DNA of 35,776 nt. Origin: a virus. Positions 29,443-35,352 of this stretch are shown piece by piece. Position 1 is the stretch's first letter. The number at the start of each line of letters is the position of its first letter. Below the pieces are notes generated by a model. The model saw only the letters and a list, made by a program, of their open reading frames with translations. It did not search any database and was not told where the DNA came from. Location of the stretch: positions 1 through 35,776 of IMG/VR virus record IMGVR_UViG_3300032296_001219, one strand, 5' to 3'. The position numbers and the translations under genes were made by a program.

Positions 29443-30039
29443 ATGACCCCGCTCTACATTTTCGATCTCGACGGCACCCTGGCCAACATCGAGCACCGCC
29501 TGCACCACGTCCGCATCCGCAAGGGTTCGAGGGTGCGTATGGTTGGTGACCCGAACGATCTGCAGGGTACGGTGGAAGCCATCCAGAACGATGCTGCCGA
29601 GGTTCGTTGGGACCGCCTGCACGAGCACCGGCTCTACATCCCGATCAGCATGCTCAAGCTGATCCCGGACTGGGACGCGTTCCATGCCGCGTGCGTGGAC
29701 GACACGCCGATCATGCCGACGCTCACGCTACTGGACACGCTGGCGGATTCGCACCCCGTTTCCCCGCCTGACGTGCAGGTCTGGTCGGGCCGCATGAACA
29801 CGGTGTTCGACGAAACCAGTAGCTGGTTCGACCACCACATCGGCTGGTGTCCGCCCCTGCGCATGCGGCCCGCCCGCGATTACACGCTCGATGAGCAGCT
29901 CAAGGAGCGGTGGCTCCACGCCCTCTCTCCCGAGGACCGCGCGCGCCTCGTCATGGTTTTCGACGACCGCCAGAGGGTGGTCAACATGTGGCGCCGCAAC
30001 GGCGTCGTCTGCGCCCAGGTTGCACCGGGCGCCTTCTGA
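29443..30039 (+). CDS. HAD-superfamily phosphatase with small inserted domain
   Basis: A 198-residue protein. Motif I is FDLDGT (D8, D10), motif II VWSGR (S115), motif III a Lys around 154, and motif IV VFDDR (D174/D175), followed by VVNMWRRNGVVCAQVAPGAF. The end resembles the 3'-phosphatase half of T4-type polynucleotide kinase, so a nucleic-acid or nucleotide phosphatase is likely. Residues about 24-73 (KGSRVRMVGDPNDLQGTVEA, then AAEVRWD, HRLYIPISML) are an inserted beta domain with KOW/SH3-like spacing. There is no kinase domain. Confidence 0.75.
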   Translation: MTPLYIFDLDGTLANIEHRLHHVRIRKGSRVRMVGDPNDLQGTVEAIQNDAAEVRWDRLHEHRLYIPISMLKLIPDWDAFHAACVDDTPIMPTLTLLDTLADSHPVSPPDVQVWSGRMNTVFDETSSWFDHHIGWCPPLRMRPARDYTLDEQLKERWLHALSPEDRARLVMVFDDRQRVVNMWRRNGVVCAQVAPGAF

Positions 30040-30052
30040 AGGAGTAAGCAAC

Positions 30053-30376
30053 ATGGCCACCAGCAACAAGCGCGAGACCGCCATCACCAACGCTCTGCAG
30101 GCAAGCCTCGTGGACGCCCTGGCGTCCGTCAAGGCGCGCATCGTCGCCCTCCAGGCCGAGGAGGAAGTGCTCAAGCAGGCCATCATCGCGCAAGGCGAGC
30201 CGGTGCTGCTCGGCACGGAACACCGGGCCACGGTGTCTGAGCACGAAGGGCGCGTCACCACCGACTGGAAGACCATCGCCACCCGGCTGAACGCCTCCCG
30301 GCAGATCATCGCCGCACACACCACCCAAGGCGAGCCGTACACCGCCGTTCGCCTGTACGCCCGCAAGACCACCTGA
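30053..30376 (+). CDS. Hypothetical protein with coiled coil (107 aa)
   Basis: ATG 30053; its AAGGAG overlaps the stop codon of the HAD gene. MATSNKRETAITNALQASLV, DALASVKARIVALQAEEEVL, KQAIIAQGEPVLLGTEHRAT; a C-terminal EPYTAVRLYARKTT. The first half is a coiled coil. No family recognised. Followed by a T-rich stretch and the promoter of the DUF932 gene. Confidence 0.5.
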   Translation: MATSNKRETAITNALQASLVDALASVKARIVALQAEEEVLKQAIIAQGEPVLLGTEHRATVSEHEGRVTTDWKTIATRLNASRQIIAAHTTQGEPYTAVRLYARKTT

Positions 30377-30392
30377 TTTTTTTCCACAAATG

Positions 30393-30423
30393 CGTTCCCA
30401 CAGACACGGGAACGTGATACACT
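30393..30423 (+). promoter_or_regulatory. Promoter with overlapping operator ahead of DUF932 gene
   Basis: TTCCCA (30395-30400), 17-bp spacer, TACACT (30418-30423) with an upstream TG giving an extended -10. The perfect inverted repeat CGTTCCC-N8-GGGAACG (30393-30414) covers the -35 box, as an operator would. Confidence 0.5.
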
Positions 30424-30426
30424 ACC

Positions 30427-30447
30427 GTCGCCCCTGCGGTTCAGGGG
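30427..30447 (+). repeat. Duplicated leader hairpin, copy 1
   Basis: CGTCGCCCCTGCGGTTCAGG plus GG: arms CCCCTG and CAGGGG around CGGTT. An identical element lies in the leader of the 31517 gene. Confidence 0.75.
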
Positions 30448-30471
30448 TTCTTTCACTTAGGAGCAATAGCA

Positions 30472-31452
30472 ATGGCCCACCAGATCATGTTCAAGAACGA
30501 AGTTGCCCAGTACGCTTCGACCGAGAAGGAATGGCACTTCGGTCACACCAAGCATCAGATCCTGCTGCCCGACGCCAGCGTCGAGGAGTGGCAGAAGGCG
30601 TCGGGAATGGACTACGAGATCAAGCGCGGCTTCGTCCGCTACGCGACCGAGCGCGGTCAGTCGGCGGAGCAGATGCAGATCGTCAAGGACAAGGTCGTGC
30701 TGTTCCGTGGCGACACGCTGGACCCGCTGGGTGTGGTGTCCGAGGGCTACAAGGTCGTCCAACCCCGTGAGGTGCTGGAGTTCTTCCGCGAGTGGGCGTC
30801 GGCGGGTGGCCTCACCATCGAGTCTGCTGGCGTGCTCTTCGGGGGCAAGCGCTACTTCGCCACGGCCAAGCTGGCGGAGGGGGTGTCTGTCGACGGGGTC
30901 GGGCGCGACCGCATCGTGCCTTACGCCCTGCTCAGCACCAGCGCTGACGGCTCGCTCGCCACGGAGGGGCGCTGGACTGGCGTGCGGACGGTGTGCAACA
31001 ACACCCTGCGCATGGCCCGGGAGGGCAAGGCGGCGTTCCGCCTGACGCACCGCAGCGAGTGGAAGCCGGAGCGGTTCAAGGCCGTGCTGGAGGAGGCACA
31101 GAGTGAGTTCGGCGCGTTCATGGCGATGAACCGCAAGCTCGCCGCCGTGCGCGTCGAGGCGAAGCTGGCCGAGGAGATGACCCTGGCGCTCTTCCGCAAG
31201 GCCGAGAGCGACAGCGACAAGGTCAAGGAGTCGCGCGGCTTCACCCAGGTCATGGGCCTGTTCAACGGCGCGGGCAAGGGGGCCACGCTGGAGACGGCGC
31301 GCGAGACGGCCTTCGGCTGGCTCAACGCGTGCACGCAATACTTCGACCACGAGGTGCGCGCGCACTCCGAGGAGAACCGCACCGCCAGCGCCCTGTGGGG
31401 TCCGGGTGACGCGGCCAAGAACCGCGCCCTGGAGATCGCCCTGGCTGTCTAA
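30472..31452 (+). CDS. DUF932 (phage/plasmid-like TIGR03299) protein
   Basis: A 326-residue protein behind TAGGAGCAATAGCA. Typical segments: FKNEVAQYASTEKEWHFGHT, YEIKRGFVRYATERG, FRGDTLDPLGVVSEGYKVVQ, PREVLEFFREWASAGGLTIE, SAGVLFGGKRYFATAKL, RTVCNNTLRMA, FGWLNACTQYFDHEV. These define the DUF932 family common on phages and plasmids; some members are linked to DNA metabolism or defence, but the biochemical role is not settled. It has its own promoter/operator and is the best conserved gene of the early arm. Confidence 0.85.
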   Translation: MAHQIMFKNEVAQYASTEKEWHFGHTKHQILLPDASVEEWQKASGMDYEIKRGFVRYATERGQSAEQMQIVKDKVVLFRGDTLDPLGVVSEGYKVVQPREVLEFFREWASAGGLTIESAGVLFGGKRYFATAKLAEGVSVDGVGRDRIVPYALLSTSADGSLATEGRWTGVRTVCNNTLRMAREGKAAFRLTHRSEWKPERFKAVLEEAQSEFGAFMAMNRKLAAVRVEAKLAEEMTLALFRKAESDSDKVKESRGFTQVMGLFNGAGKGATLETARETAFGWLNACTQYFDHEVRAHSEENRTASALWGPGDAAKNRALEIALAV

Positions 31453-31468
31453 GAGAGAGTTCTCTCTC
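31453..31468 (+). repeat. Palindrome family II, copy after a stop
   Basis: GAGAGAGTTCTCTCTC directly after the stop of the DUF932 gene, followed by the duplicated leader hairpin. Confidence 0.8.
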
Positions 31469-31470
31469 AC

Positions 31471-31492
31471 CGTCGCCCCTGCGGTTCAGGGG
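31471..31492 (+). repeat. Duplicated leader hairpin, copy 2
   Basis: Same CGTCGCCCCTGCGGTTCAGG element as at 30427; ahead of TACTAGGAGATTCGC and ATG 31517. Confidence 0.75.
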
Positions 31493-31516
31493 CACTTTCG
31501 TTACTAGGAGATTCGC

Positions 31517-31837
31517 ATGTTTGATTTCAACGCCGTTGTCAACGCCGCCATCGCTCAAGCCGTCAACGAGGCGCTGCTGCCGCTGCAGCAGGAGTACGCC
31601 AACAAGATGGGCGAGATGGCGCAGAAGATCGCGCAGCTGGAGGCGCAGCTGGCCGATGGACTGACCGACGCTGTCTCCGTCACCGTGGACGAGGAGAGGA
31701 TGGTCGAGGCGCTCGACAAGCAGGAGTGGTTCTGGGAGAAGCTCTGTCGGTTCGTCGTCCACAACAGAAGCATCAGTGTCGAGGACACTGTGCGCGATCT
31801 GCTGGACAACTCCACGATCAGCATCCGCATCCGCTAA
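31517..31837 (+). CDS. Coiled-coil protein (106 aa)
   Basis: ATG 31517 behind TAGGAGATTCGC. MFDFNAVVNAAIAQAVNEAL, LPLQQEYANKMGEMAQKIAQ, LEAQLADGLTD form one long coiled coil, then WFWEKLCRFVVHNRSISVED. No family recognised. Shares a leader hairpin with the DUF932 gene, so the two may be co-regulated. Confidence 0.5.
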   Translation: MFDFNAVVNAAIAQAVNEALLPLQQEYANKMGEMAQKIAQLEAQLADGLTDAVSVTVDEERMVEALDKQEWFWEKLCRFVVHNRSISVEDTVRDLLDNSTISIRIR

Positions 31838-31845
31838 TCAACCCG

Positions 31846-31861
31846 GGGGGCTTCGGCCCCC
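31846..31861 (+). repeat. UUCG hairpin leader, copy 2
   Basis: GGGGGC-TTCG-GCCCCC followed by ACAACCTGAAGGAGTAAGCA and ATG 31882; nearly the same leader as at 26281. Confidence 0.75.
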
Positions 31862-31881
31862 ACAACCTGAAGGAGTAAGCA

Positions 31882-32529
31882 ATGGCAGTGAAACTCTCCG
31901 TCACCAGCAAGCTCGACGGCATCAAGTCGTGGAGTCTGCAGGCGCTTGACACGTGCCCTGGCAGCGTGTCTTACAAAGGCGAGTTGGTCGACGCATGCAA
32001 GGGGTGCTACGCAGTCGACGGCAGCTACCACTTTCCCTACGTGAAGGCCACACGCGAGCACAACCGCCAGGACTGGAAGCGGCCCGGCTGGGTGCGTGAC
32101 ATGACGCAGGCGCTCGACAACGACCGATACTTCCGCTGGTTCGACAGCGGCGACATGTACAGCGTTGCTCTCGCCCGCAAGATCCTCGCCGTCATGCGCG
32201 CTACCCCCGGCACGAAGCACTGGCTCCCGACGCGCATGCACAAGTTCGCCAAGTTCAAGCCAGTGCTCGACGCCATGCGGGCCTTGCCCAACGTGGCGCT
32301 GCGGCTCTCGTCTGACAGTGTGCTCGGTGAGTTCACGCCCGGCCTGCACGGCAGCACCATCGTCCCCACGCGGGCGCATGCGACGACCAGTGTCAAAGTC
32401 TGCGAAGCGTACGAACACGGCGGCAAGTGCAGCGGGTGCCGGGCCTGCTGGGACAAGAACGTGTCAGTGATCGCTTACGTCGCACACGGGCATCGGATGC
32501 AGAAAGTCATTCGCATGATGGCGGTCTAA
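31882..32529 (+). CDS. GP88-like cysteine-rich protein
   Basis: A 215-residue protein. LQALDTCPGSVSYKGEL, ACKGCYAVDGSYHFPYV, KATREHNRQDW match the phage GP88 (gene product 88) family with its CPG and CxxCYA motifs. Cysteines at 25, 39, 42 and a C-terminal CSGCRACWDKN cluster (183-189, plus C174) could bind an Fe-S cluster or zinc. WFDSGDMYSVALARKILAVM and WLPTRMHKFAKFKPVLDAMR are helical. Function of the family is not established. Confidence 0.7.
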   Translation: MAVKLSVTSKLDGIKSWSLQALDTCPGSVSYKGELVDACKGCYAVDGSYHFPYVKATREHNRQDWKRPGWVRDMTQALDNDRYFRWFDSGDMYSVALARKILAVMRATPGTKHWLPTRMHKFAKFKPVLDAMRALPNVALRLSSDSVLGEFTPGLHGSTIVPTRAHATTSVKVCEAYEHGGKCSGCRACWDKNVSVIAYVAHGHRMQKVIRMMAV

Positions 32530-32532
32530 CGC

Positions 32533-32562
32533 TTGACAGCCGCAGGCTATACGCGGCACAAT
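32533..32562 (+). promoter_or_regulatory. Candidate promoter ahead of 32640 gene
   Basis: TTGACA (32533-32538), 18-bp spacer, CACAAT (32557-32562; 4/6). Located in the only sizeable gap (110 bp) of this stretch and 78 bp ahead of ATG 32640. Confidence 0.4.
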
Positions 32563-32639
32563 GCGACCATCGTGGAGCAGCCACGCAACAAACAGTTCGC
32601 CGCCTGCTGCTCAGGCTGCTGCACAGAACAGAGGAATAG

Positions 32640-32921
32640 ATGTTCAAGATTGAATCCGGCGTCCCGTACGCCAACAAGAACGGCGGGCGTGGCCGCAAGC
32701 CGACGGCTTTCCCCTTCGAGGACATGGAGATCGGAGACTCGTTCCTGATCCCGTGCGACAGCACCAGCAAGACCGTGGTGGACTCGTGGCGCCGCAAGAT
32801 CCTCGTCTCCAAGAAGCGATTCAACGCCGCCTATGACGGCGATGCGTGGGAATTCCGCACGGCGACGCAACCGGAAGGACTGCGCGTGTGGCGCGTCAAG
32901 CCGACCCCAGAAGCGGTTTGA
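32640..32921 (+). CDS. Small phage protein (93 aa)
   Basis: ATG 32640, with AGAGGAATAG close upstream. MFKIESGVPYANKNGGRGRK, PTAFPFEDMEIGDSFLIPCD, RKILVSKKRFNAAYDGDAWE, FRTATQPEGLRVWRVKPT. 'yPFe.MevGDSF.ip' with a later 'r.....GvrVWRv' is a common small phage protein, possibly DNA-binding with a compact beta/helix fold. Unknown function. Last gene before the early-arm terminator. Confidence 0.6.
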   Translation: MFKIESGVPYANKNGGRGRKPTAFPFEDMEIGDSFLIPCDSTSKTVVDSWRRKILVSKKRFNAAYDGDAWEFRTATQPEGLRVWRVKPTPEAV

Positions 32922-32942
32922 CAGCGCCGGTAGACCTACGCT

Positions 32943-32970
32943 AAACGCTCTGCTGACGCAGGGCGTTTTT
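32943..32970 (+). terminator. Rho-independent terminator at end of early arm
   Basis: AACGCTCTGC (32944-32953) pairs with GCAGGGCGTT (32958-32967) over 10 bp with one G-U, loop TGAC, ending in TTTTT. It separates the early genes from the cassette-array end. Confidence 0.85.
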
Positions 32971-32999
32971 CATGCCACAACAACACTGAAGGAGTAGTG

Positions 33000-33290
33000 A
33001 TGAGCATGCTTGACAGCATTCGCTGGCTCTTTAACCAGCCTACAGCGGCAACTCTGGCGCAGCGACAGCTTGAAGAAACGGAGCGCCAGCTCCTGTACGC
33101 CTACGCCTACCGTGAAGACGCCGACGCCATGGTCAAGAAGTACGAAGACCGTCTGCGCCGTCTTGAGGAAGCCACGGCGGGGCTTGGCTGCACGAGCGCG
33201 CAGCAGGTAGCGAGCACGACTGGCGCGTTACCTCGGGCGTTAGGCCCCACAGTGCCAAAGCGTAAACAACTTGGAGAACTGACATGGTGA
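33000..33290 (+). CDS. Conserved helical phage protein (96 aa)
   Basis: ATG 33000 behind CTGAAGGAGTAGTG. MSMLDSIRWLFNQPTAATLA, QRQLEETERQLLYAYAYRED, ADAMVKKYEDRLRRLEEA is a phage coiled-coil family ('p.a...AqreLEeaerqLL.A....eyA.amv.y...Ri.rL'). The last 35 residues (TAGLGCTSAQQ...) are unlike the family. They come from a stretch containing GTTACCTCGGGCGTTAGGCC, which resembles the right end of an attC. The C-terminus may therefore have been replaced or extended by an insertion. Confidence 0.6.
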   Translation: MSMLDSIRWLFNQPTAATLAQRQLEETERQLLYAYAYREDADAMVKKYEDRLRRLEEATAGLGCTSAQQVASTTGALPRALGPTVPKRKQLGELTW

Positions 33291-33754
33291 CTGTCCACAT
33301 TCCGCCACCCGGCGCGGAAGAAGTGATGACGGTGATGGCCCGAGGGGTTGCGCGACTGTACGGCGTGAAGGTGACGGTGAAGCTGGAGAGCGCCACGGGC
33401 GAGAGCAACACCGTGATCGACGGCAGGCCGCAGACCCCTTTGGGTCAGGTTGAGCGAGGGGTTAGAGCGCTCGACCCGGAGCGCGCAGACTTTGAAGCGT
33501 GGGTGCGCGGTAAAGACCCTGAAGCAACCGACGCGCTGTGGAGAGACGCGGACGACCGAGACGCATACCACTATGGCGACACTCAAGCCGCATGGGAGGC
33601 GTGGCAGGCCGCTCGCGCTTGGGTGCCCATGAGCCAGCGCAAACCCAAAGGCGGTCAGTTGATCGTGAAGCGCTGGCGGCATGGAGCCGTATGGGCCGGC
33701 ACGCACAACGAAGGCCCGAAGAACGAGGCGTTCGATGAGTGGAAAGCGCTCTAA
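33284..33754 (+). CDS. Fusion of a phage protein N-terminus with cassette 1 coding sequence (156 aa)
   Basis: ATG 33284 behind TTGGAGAACTGAC. Residues 1-55 (MVTVHIPPPGAEEVMTVMAR, VARLYGVKVTVKLESATG) look like one small phage protein. Residues about 58-62 (VERGV) are the translation of an attC right half. The rest (LDPERADFEAWVRGKDPE, YGDTQAAWEAWQAARAW, RHGAVWAGTHNEGPKNEAFD) is a different phage-type protein. Its stop (TAA 33752) lies in the left core of attC 1, as in integron cassettes. So the present protein appears to be a fusion made at a recombination point. Confidence 0.65.
   Translation: MVTVHIPPPGAEEVMTVMARGVARLYGVKVTVKLESATGESNTVIDGRPQTPLGQVERGVRALDPERADFEAWVRGKDPEATDALWRDADDRDAYHYGDTQAAWEAWQAARAWVPMSQRKPKGGQLIVKRWRHGAVWAGTHNEGPKNEAFDEWKAL
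33454..33467 (+). other. attC right half-site inside a gene
   Basis: The 14 bp read GAGCGAGGGGTTAG plus context GGTTGAGCGAGG, the same L'-R' arm as attC 1, 2 and 5. R' is GTTAGAG instead of GTTAGGC. A short hairpin GACCC-CTTT-GGGTC precedes it. No matching left half is found upstream, so this looks like the 5' boundary of the array or a decayed site. Confidence 0.65.
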
Positions 33755-33850
33755 CGTTCGAGCTAACCGCGCCAATGACGGCGCTACAGGAGCATGAAGA
33801 TGGAACAAGGCAGCCCGCCGGCATTGGTCCGGTTGAGCGAGGGGTTAGGC
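33749..33850 (+). other. attC-like site 1 (102 bp)
   Basis: Left core CTCTAAC (33749) and arm GTTCGAGCTAACC; right arm GGTTGAGCGAGGG and core GTTAGGC (33844-33850). The arms pair (AGCTAACC with GGTTGAGC) with the unpaired bases expected for attC. The variable part includes GCGCC-aatgac-GGCGC, and then CAGGAGC and ATG 33800, so the next gene begins inside the site. Confidence 0.85.
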
Positions 33851-34030
33851 GCGCGTAGCCGTAGCGATTGGGCGTTGCGAGCGCTTGTGGCTGTGCAATA
33901 CACCGCCGCCGTGGTTTGCGTGTGGGTGACGCTGCGCACGATGCACCCGGGCCTGATTGAGTGGTGGCAAGCCGCTGCAATGGGCGGAGTGTCTGCCATC
34001 GTCGCGGCGATCTACACGCGGCGCACCTGA
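33800..34030 (+). CDS. Cassette gene 2: small two-span membrane protein starting in attC
   Basis: ATG 33800, seven bases behind AGGAG, in the variable part of attC 1. The first residues (MEQGSPPALVRLSEGLGARS) are translated attC, with LSEGLGA crossing the recombination point. The cassette-specific part has two membrane helices, ALRALVAVQYTAAVVCVWVT and AAAMGGVSAIVAAIYT, ending RRT. Membrane protein of unknown function, about 76 residues. The stop lies 4 bp before the left core of attC 2. An ATG six bases upstream is also possible. Confidence 0.6.
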   Translation: MEQGSPPALVRLSEGLGARSRSDWALRALVAVQYTAAVVCVWVTLRTMHPGLIEWWQAAAMGGVSAIVAAIYTRRT

Positions 34031-34034
34031 AAGC

Positions 34035-34094
34035 GCCTAACGTTCGAGCTAACTTGCGGGCCGAAGGCCCGTCAAGTTGAGCGAGGGGTTAGCC
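34035..34094 (+). other. attC-like site 2 (60 bp, canonical)
   Basis: GCCTAAC (34035-34041), GTTCGAGCTAACTTG, stem CGGGCC-GAA-GGCCCG, TCAAGTTGAGCGAGG, GTTAGCC (34088-34094). The whole element folds into one long imperfect hairpin of attC type with 60 bp total, the typical minimum length. No start codon in its variable part. Confidence 0.92.
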
Positions 34095-34132
34095 GGCACC
34101 CGACGAACGCCGGCACAACTGAAAGGAATGAA

Positions 34133-34315
34133 ATGGCAGCGAATAAGCAAAAGTCGGATACTGAGAGCCTTGGCGTGACCAAGGAAAGAATTGCCAAAGC
34201 GATGTTGGCAGAAATCGAGAAGGCGAAAACATTAGAGACACGCGCAGGCGCTGTGTCGGTGTACGAGCAGTTCGTCCGGGCGTGTCATATGGCACAGGCC
34301 GTGATCACTGTTTGA
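34133..34315 (+). CDS. Cassette gene 3: hypothetical helical protein (60 aa)
   Basis: ATG 34133 behind GAAAGGAATGAA. MAANKQKSDTESLGVTKERI, AKAMLAEIEKAKTLETRAGA, VSVYEQFVRACHMAQAVITV. Lys/Ala-rich helices; no recognised family. Begins 38 bp after the recombination point of attC 2 and ends 39 bp before the left core of attC 3, with an extra inverted repeat GCCGGCACC/GGTGCCGGC (34330-34357) after its stop. Confidence 0.55.
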   Translation: MAANKQKSDTESLGVTKERIAKAMLAEIEKAKTLETRAGAVSVYEQFVRACHMAQAVITV

Positions 34316-34354
34316 TTCAACGCTACACGGCCGGCACCGGGGGGTATTGGTGCC

Positions 34355-34438
34355 GGCTAACGATAGTTTGAGCAGCGCCTGTAGTTAGTGGCCGAGGCGC
34401 GCTGCCGTTGCGCGCTCCGGTCGAATTTGGTGTTAGGC
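34355..34438 (+). other. attC-like site 3 (84 bp, divergent arms)
   Basis: GGCTAAC (34355-34361) and GTTAGGC (34432-34438), inverted core sites. The interior has AGTTTGAGCAGCGC on the left and GCGCGCTCCGGTCGAATT on the right, with a GCGCGC-n7-GCGCGC stem. The arms differ from the other sites, suggesting origin from another cassette source. Confidence 0.65.
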
Positions 34439-34465
34439 CACGCTGGTGGCGAAGCGAGGTGAATG

Positions 34466-34678
34466 ATGGTGACGATAGACAACGGGAACGATGGCGGTGC
34501 CAGCGGGAAGAACCTGCTTGATGCGCTGGATGAAGCGCGAGTGTTCAACGTCACGAAGATGGACGACGGCCGCTTCTGTTTCGAAGAGTCGTGCGACCAC
34601 TACTTCAGCGCGAGTCTCACGAAGGATCAGGTGTTGGCGCTTGCGGAAGAACTGCGCACGCTGGCTTGCGGGGCCTAA
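34466..34678 (+). CDS. Cassette gene 4: phage-type small protein (70 aa)
   Basis: Start ATG 34466 behind GAGGTGA; ATG 34463 is alternative. MVTIDNGNDGGASGKNLLDA, LDEARVFNVTKMDDGRFCFE, ESCDHYFSASLTKDQVLALA, EELRTLA. The 'dGrF.f.E.CD.yFsv.LT.dqv.aLaeEL' end resembles small phage proteins of unknown function. The stop TAA (34676-34678) is part of the left core GCCTAAC of attC 4. Confidence 0.6.
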   Translation: MVTIDNGNDGGASGKNLLDALDEARVFNVTKMDDGRFCFEESCDHYFSASLTKDQVLALAEELRTLACGA

Positions 34679-34774
34679 CGCCAGGTTAACCGCGCCCGAC
34701 ACGGCGCACAGGAGAAACGATGAATGAGACGAAGCAGCCCGCCGTGGCGGGTCCGGTTGAACCGACAGCTAGGC
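34673..34774 (+). other. attC-like site 4 (102 bp), altered right core
   Basis: GCCTAAC (34673-34679), arm CAGGTTAACCGCGCC; right arm GGTCCGGTTGAACC, core GCTAGGC (34768-34774) with C for the second base of GTTAGGC. The variable part contains CAGGAG-AAACG-ATG 34720, like attC 1. The mutated right core may make this site inactive. Confidence 0.75.
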
Positions 34775-35025
34775 CGCTTGGCTGGTGGGCGCGGCGGCGC
34801 GTAAACCGCCTTGACGTGATGCTGGCTGGCCTGCGGGCAAAGCTGGCCGCAACCAAAGGCGCGATTCAACTGGTGGCGGAAGGATCAAATATTCCAGGTT
34901 CGTTGGTGTGCGACTTGCGCGAACTGCTGAAGCTGATTGCCGAGCTGGAAGAAACGAAGCGGCAGATTGAGCGGCCTAACGTTCGAGCTGAGAGGCCGCA
35001 AACGGCGGCACCACAGCCCGAGTAA
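34720..35025 (+). CDS. Cassette gene 5: helical protein starting and ending in attC (101 aa)
   Basis: ATG 34720 behind CAGGAGAAACG in attC 4. MNETKQPAVAGPVEPTARPL is translated attC; the cassette part is WWARRRVNRLDVMLAGLRAK, LAATKGAIQLVAEGSNIPGS, LRELLKLIAELEETKRQIE, a basic helical, coiled-coil-like protein. The last 16 residues (NVRAERPQTAAPQPE) are read from attC 5, and the stop lies well inside that site. So this protein has recombination-site-encoded sequence at both ends. Confidence 0.6.
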   Translation: MNETKQPAVAGPVEPTARPLGWWARRRVNRLDVMLAGLRAKLAATKGAIQLVAEGSNIPGSLVCDLRELLKLIAELEETKRQIERPNVRAERPQTAAPQPE

Positions 35026-35075
35026 GGCACAAAACGCGACCGCCGTTTGCGGTCCTTTCGAGCGAGGGGTTAGGC
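34974..35075 (+). other. attC-like site 5 (102 bp)
   Basis: GCCTAAC (34974-34980) GTTCGAGCTGAG; right arm TCGAGCGAGGG, GTTAGGC (35069-35075). The variable part has a perfect 13-bp stem CCGCAAACGGCGG / CCGCCGTTTGCGG. No ribosome site or ATG inside; the next gene starts 25 bp after the right core. Confidence 0.85.
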
Positions 35076-35100
35076 CCGCTGCTCGCAACCGAGGAAATAC

Positions 35101-35352
35101 ATGAACGAGAATGTGCTTTTGGAACTGGCCGCGAAGTGGGAGCGCAACAACTCCGAGCCGCTTTGCGAAGACGGCAGCGATGCCGGAAAACTGCAAAGCG
35201 CCGAGGCGCGAGGCCACCGTAAGGCGATGGCGGCAGCGGCGGACGATCTGCGCACGCTGGTGCGACTGCTGAGCGACCCGCCGCCGATGGGCTGGGGCCA
35301 GCGCGGCGCCGTTTCTTCTGTGGGTGCCGGAAGGGCCGAACGTTGGAGCTAA
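35101..35352 (+). CDS. Cassette gene 6: phage-type small protein (83 aa)
   Basis: ATG 35101 behind GAGGAAATAC. MNENVLLELAAKWERNNSEP, LCEDGSDAGKLQSAEARGHR, KAMAAAADDLRTLVRLLSDP. The pattern 'LaakWe ... gs ... a.....a..l..c.deLr.lv.ll' is like small phage proteins that pair with host or replication factors, but no function is assigned. The C-terminus (GAVSSVGAGRAERWS) runs into attC 6 and the stop is in its left arm. Confidence 0.55.
   Translation: MNENVLLELAAKWERNNSEPLCEDGSDAGKLQSAEARGHRKAMAAAADDLRTLVRLLSDPPPMGWGQRGAVSSVGAGRAERWS

Noticed and set aside
32524-32545. GTCTAAC followed by GCTTGACAGCC as a possible attC left end after the GP88 gene
   Set aside because: No right core or pairing arm within attC distance; the TTGACA part is better read as a promoter.
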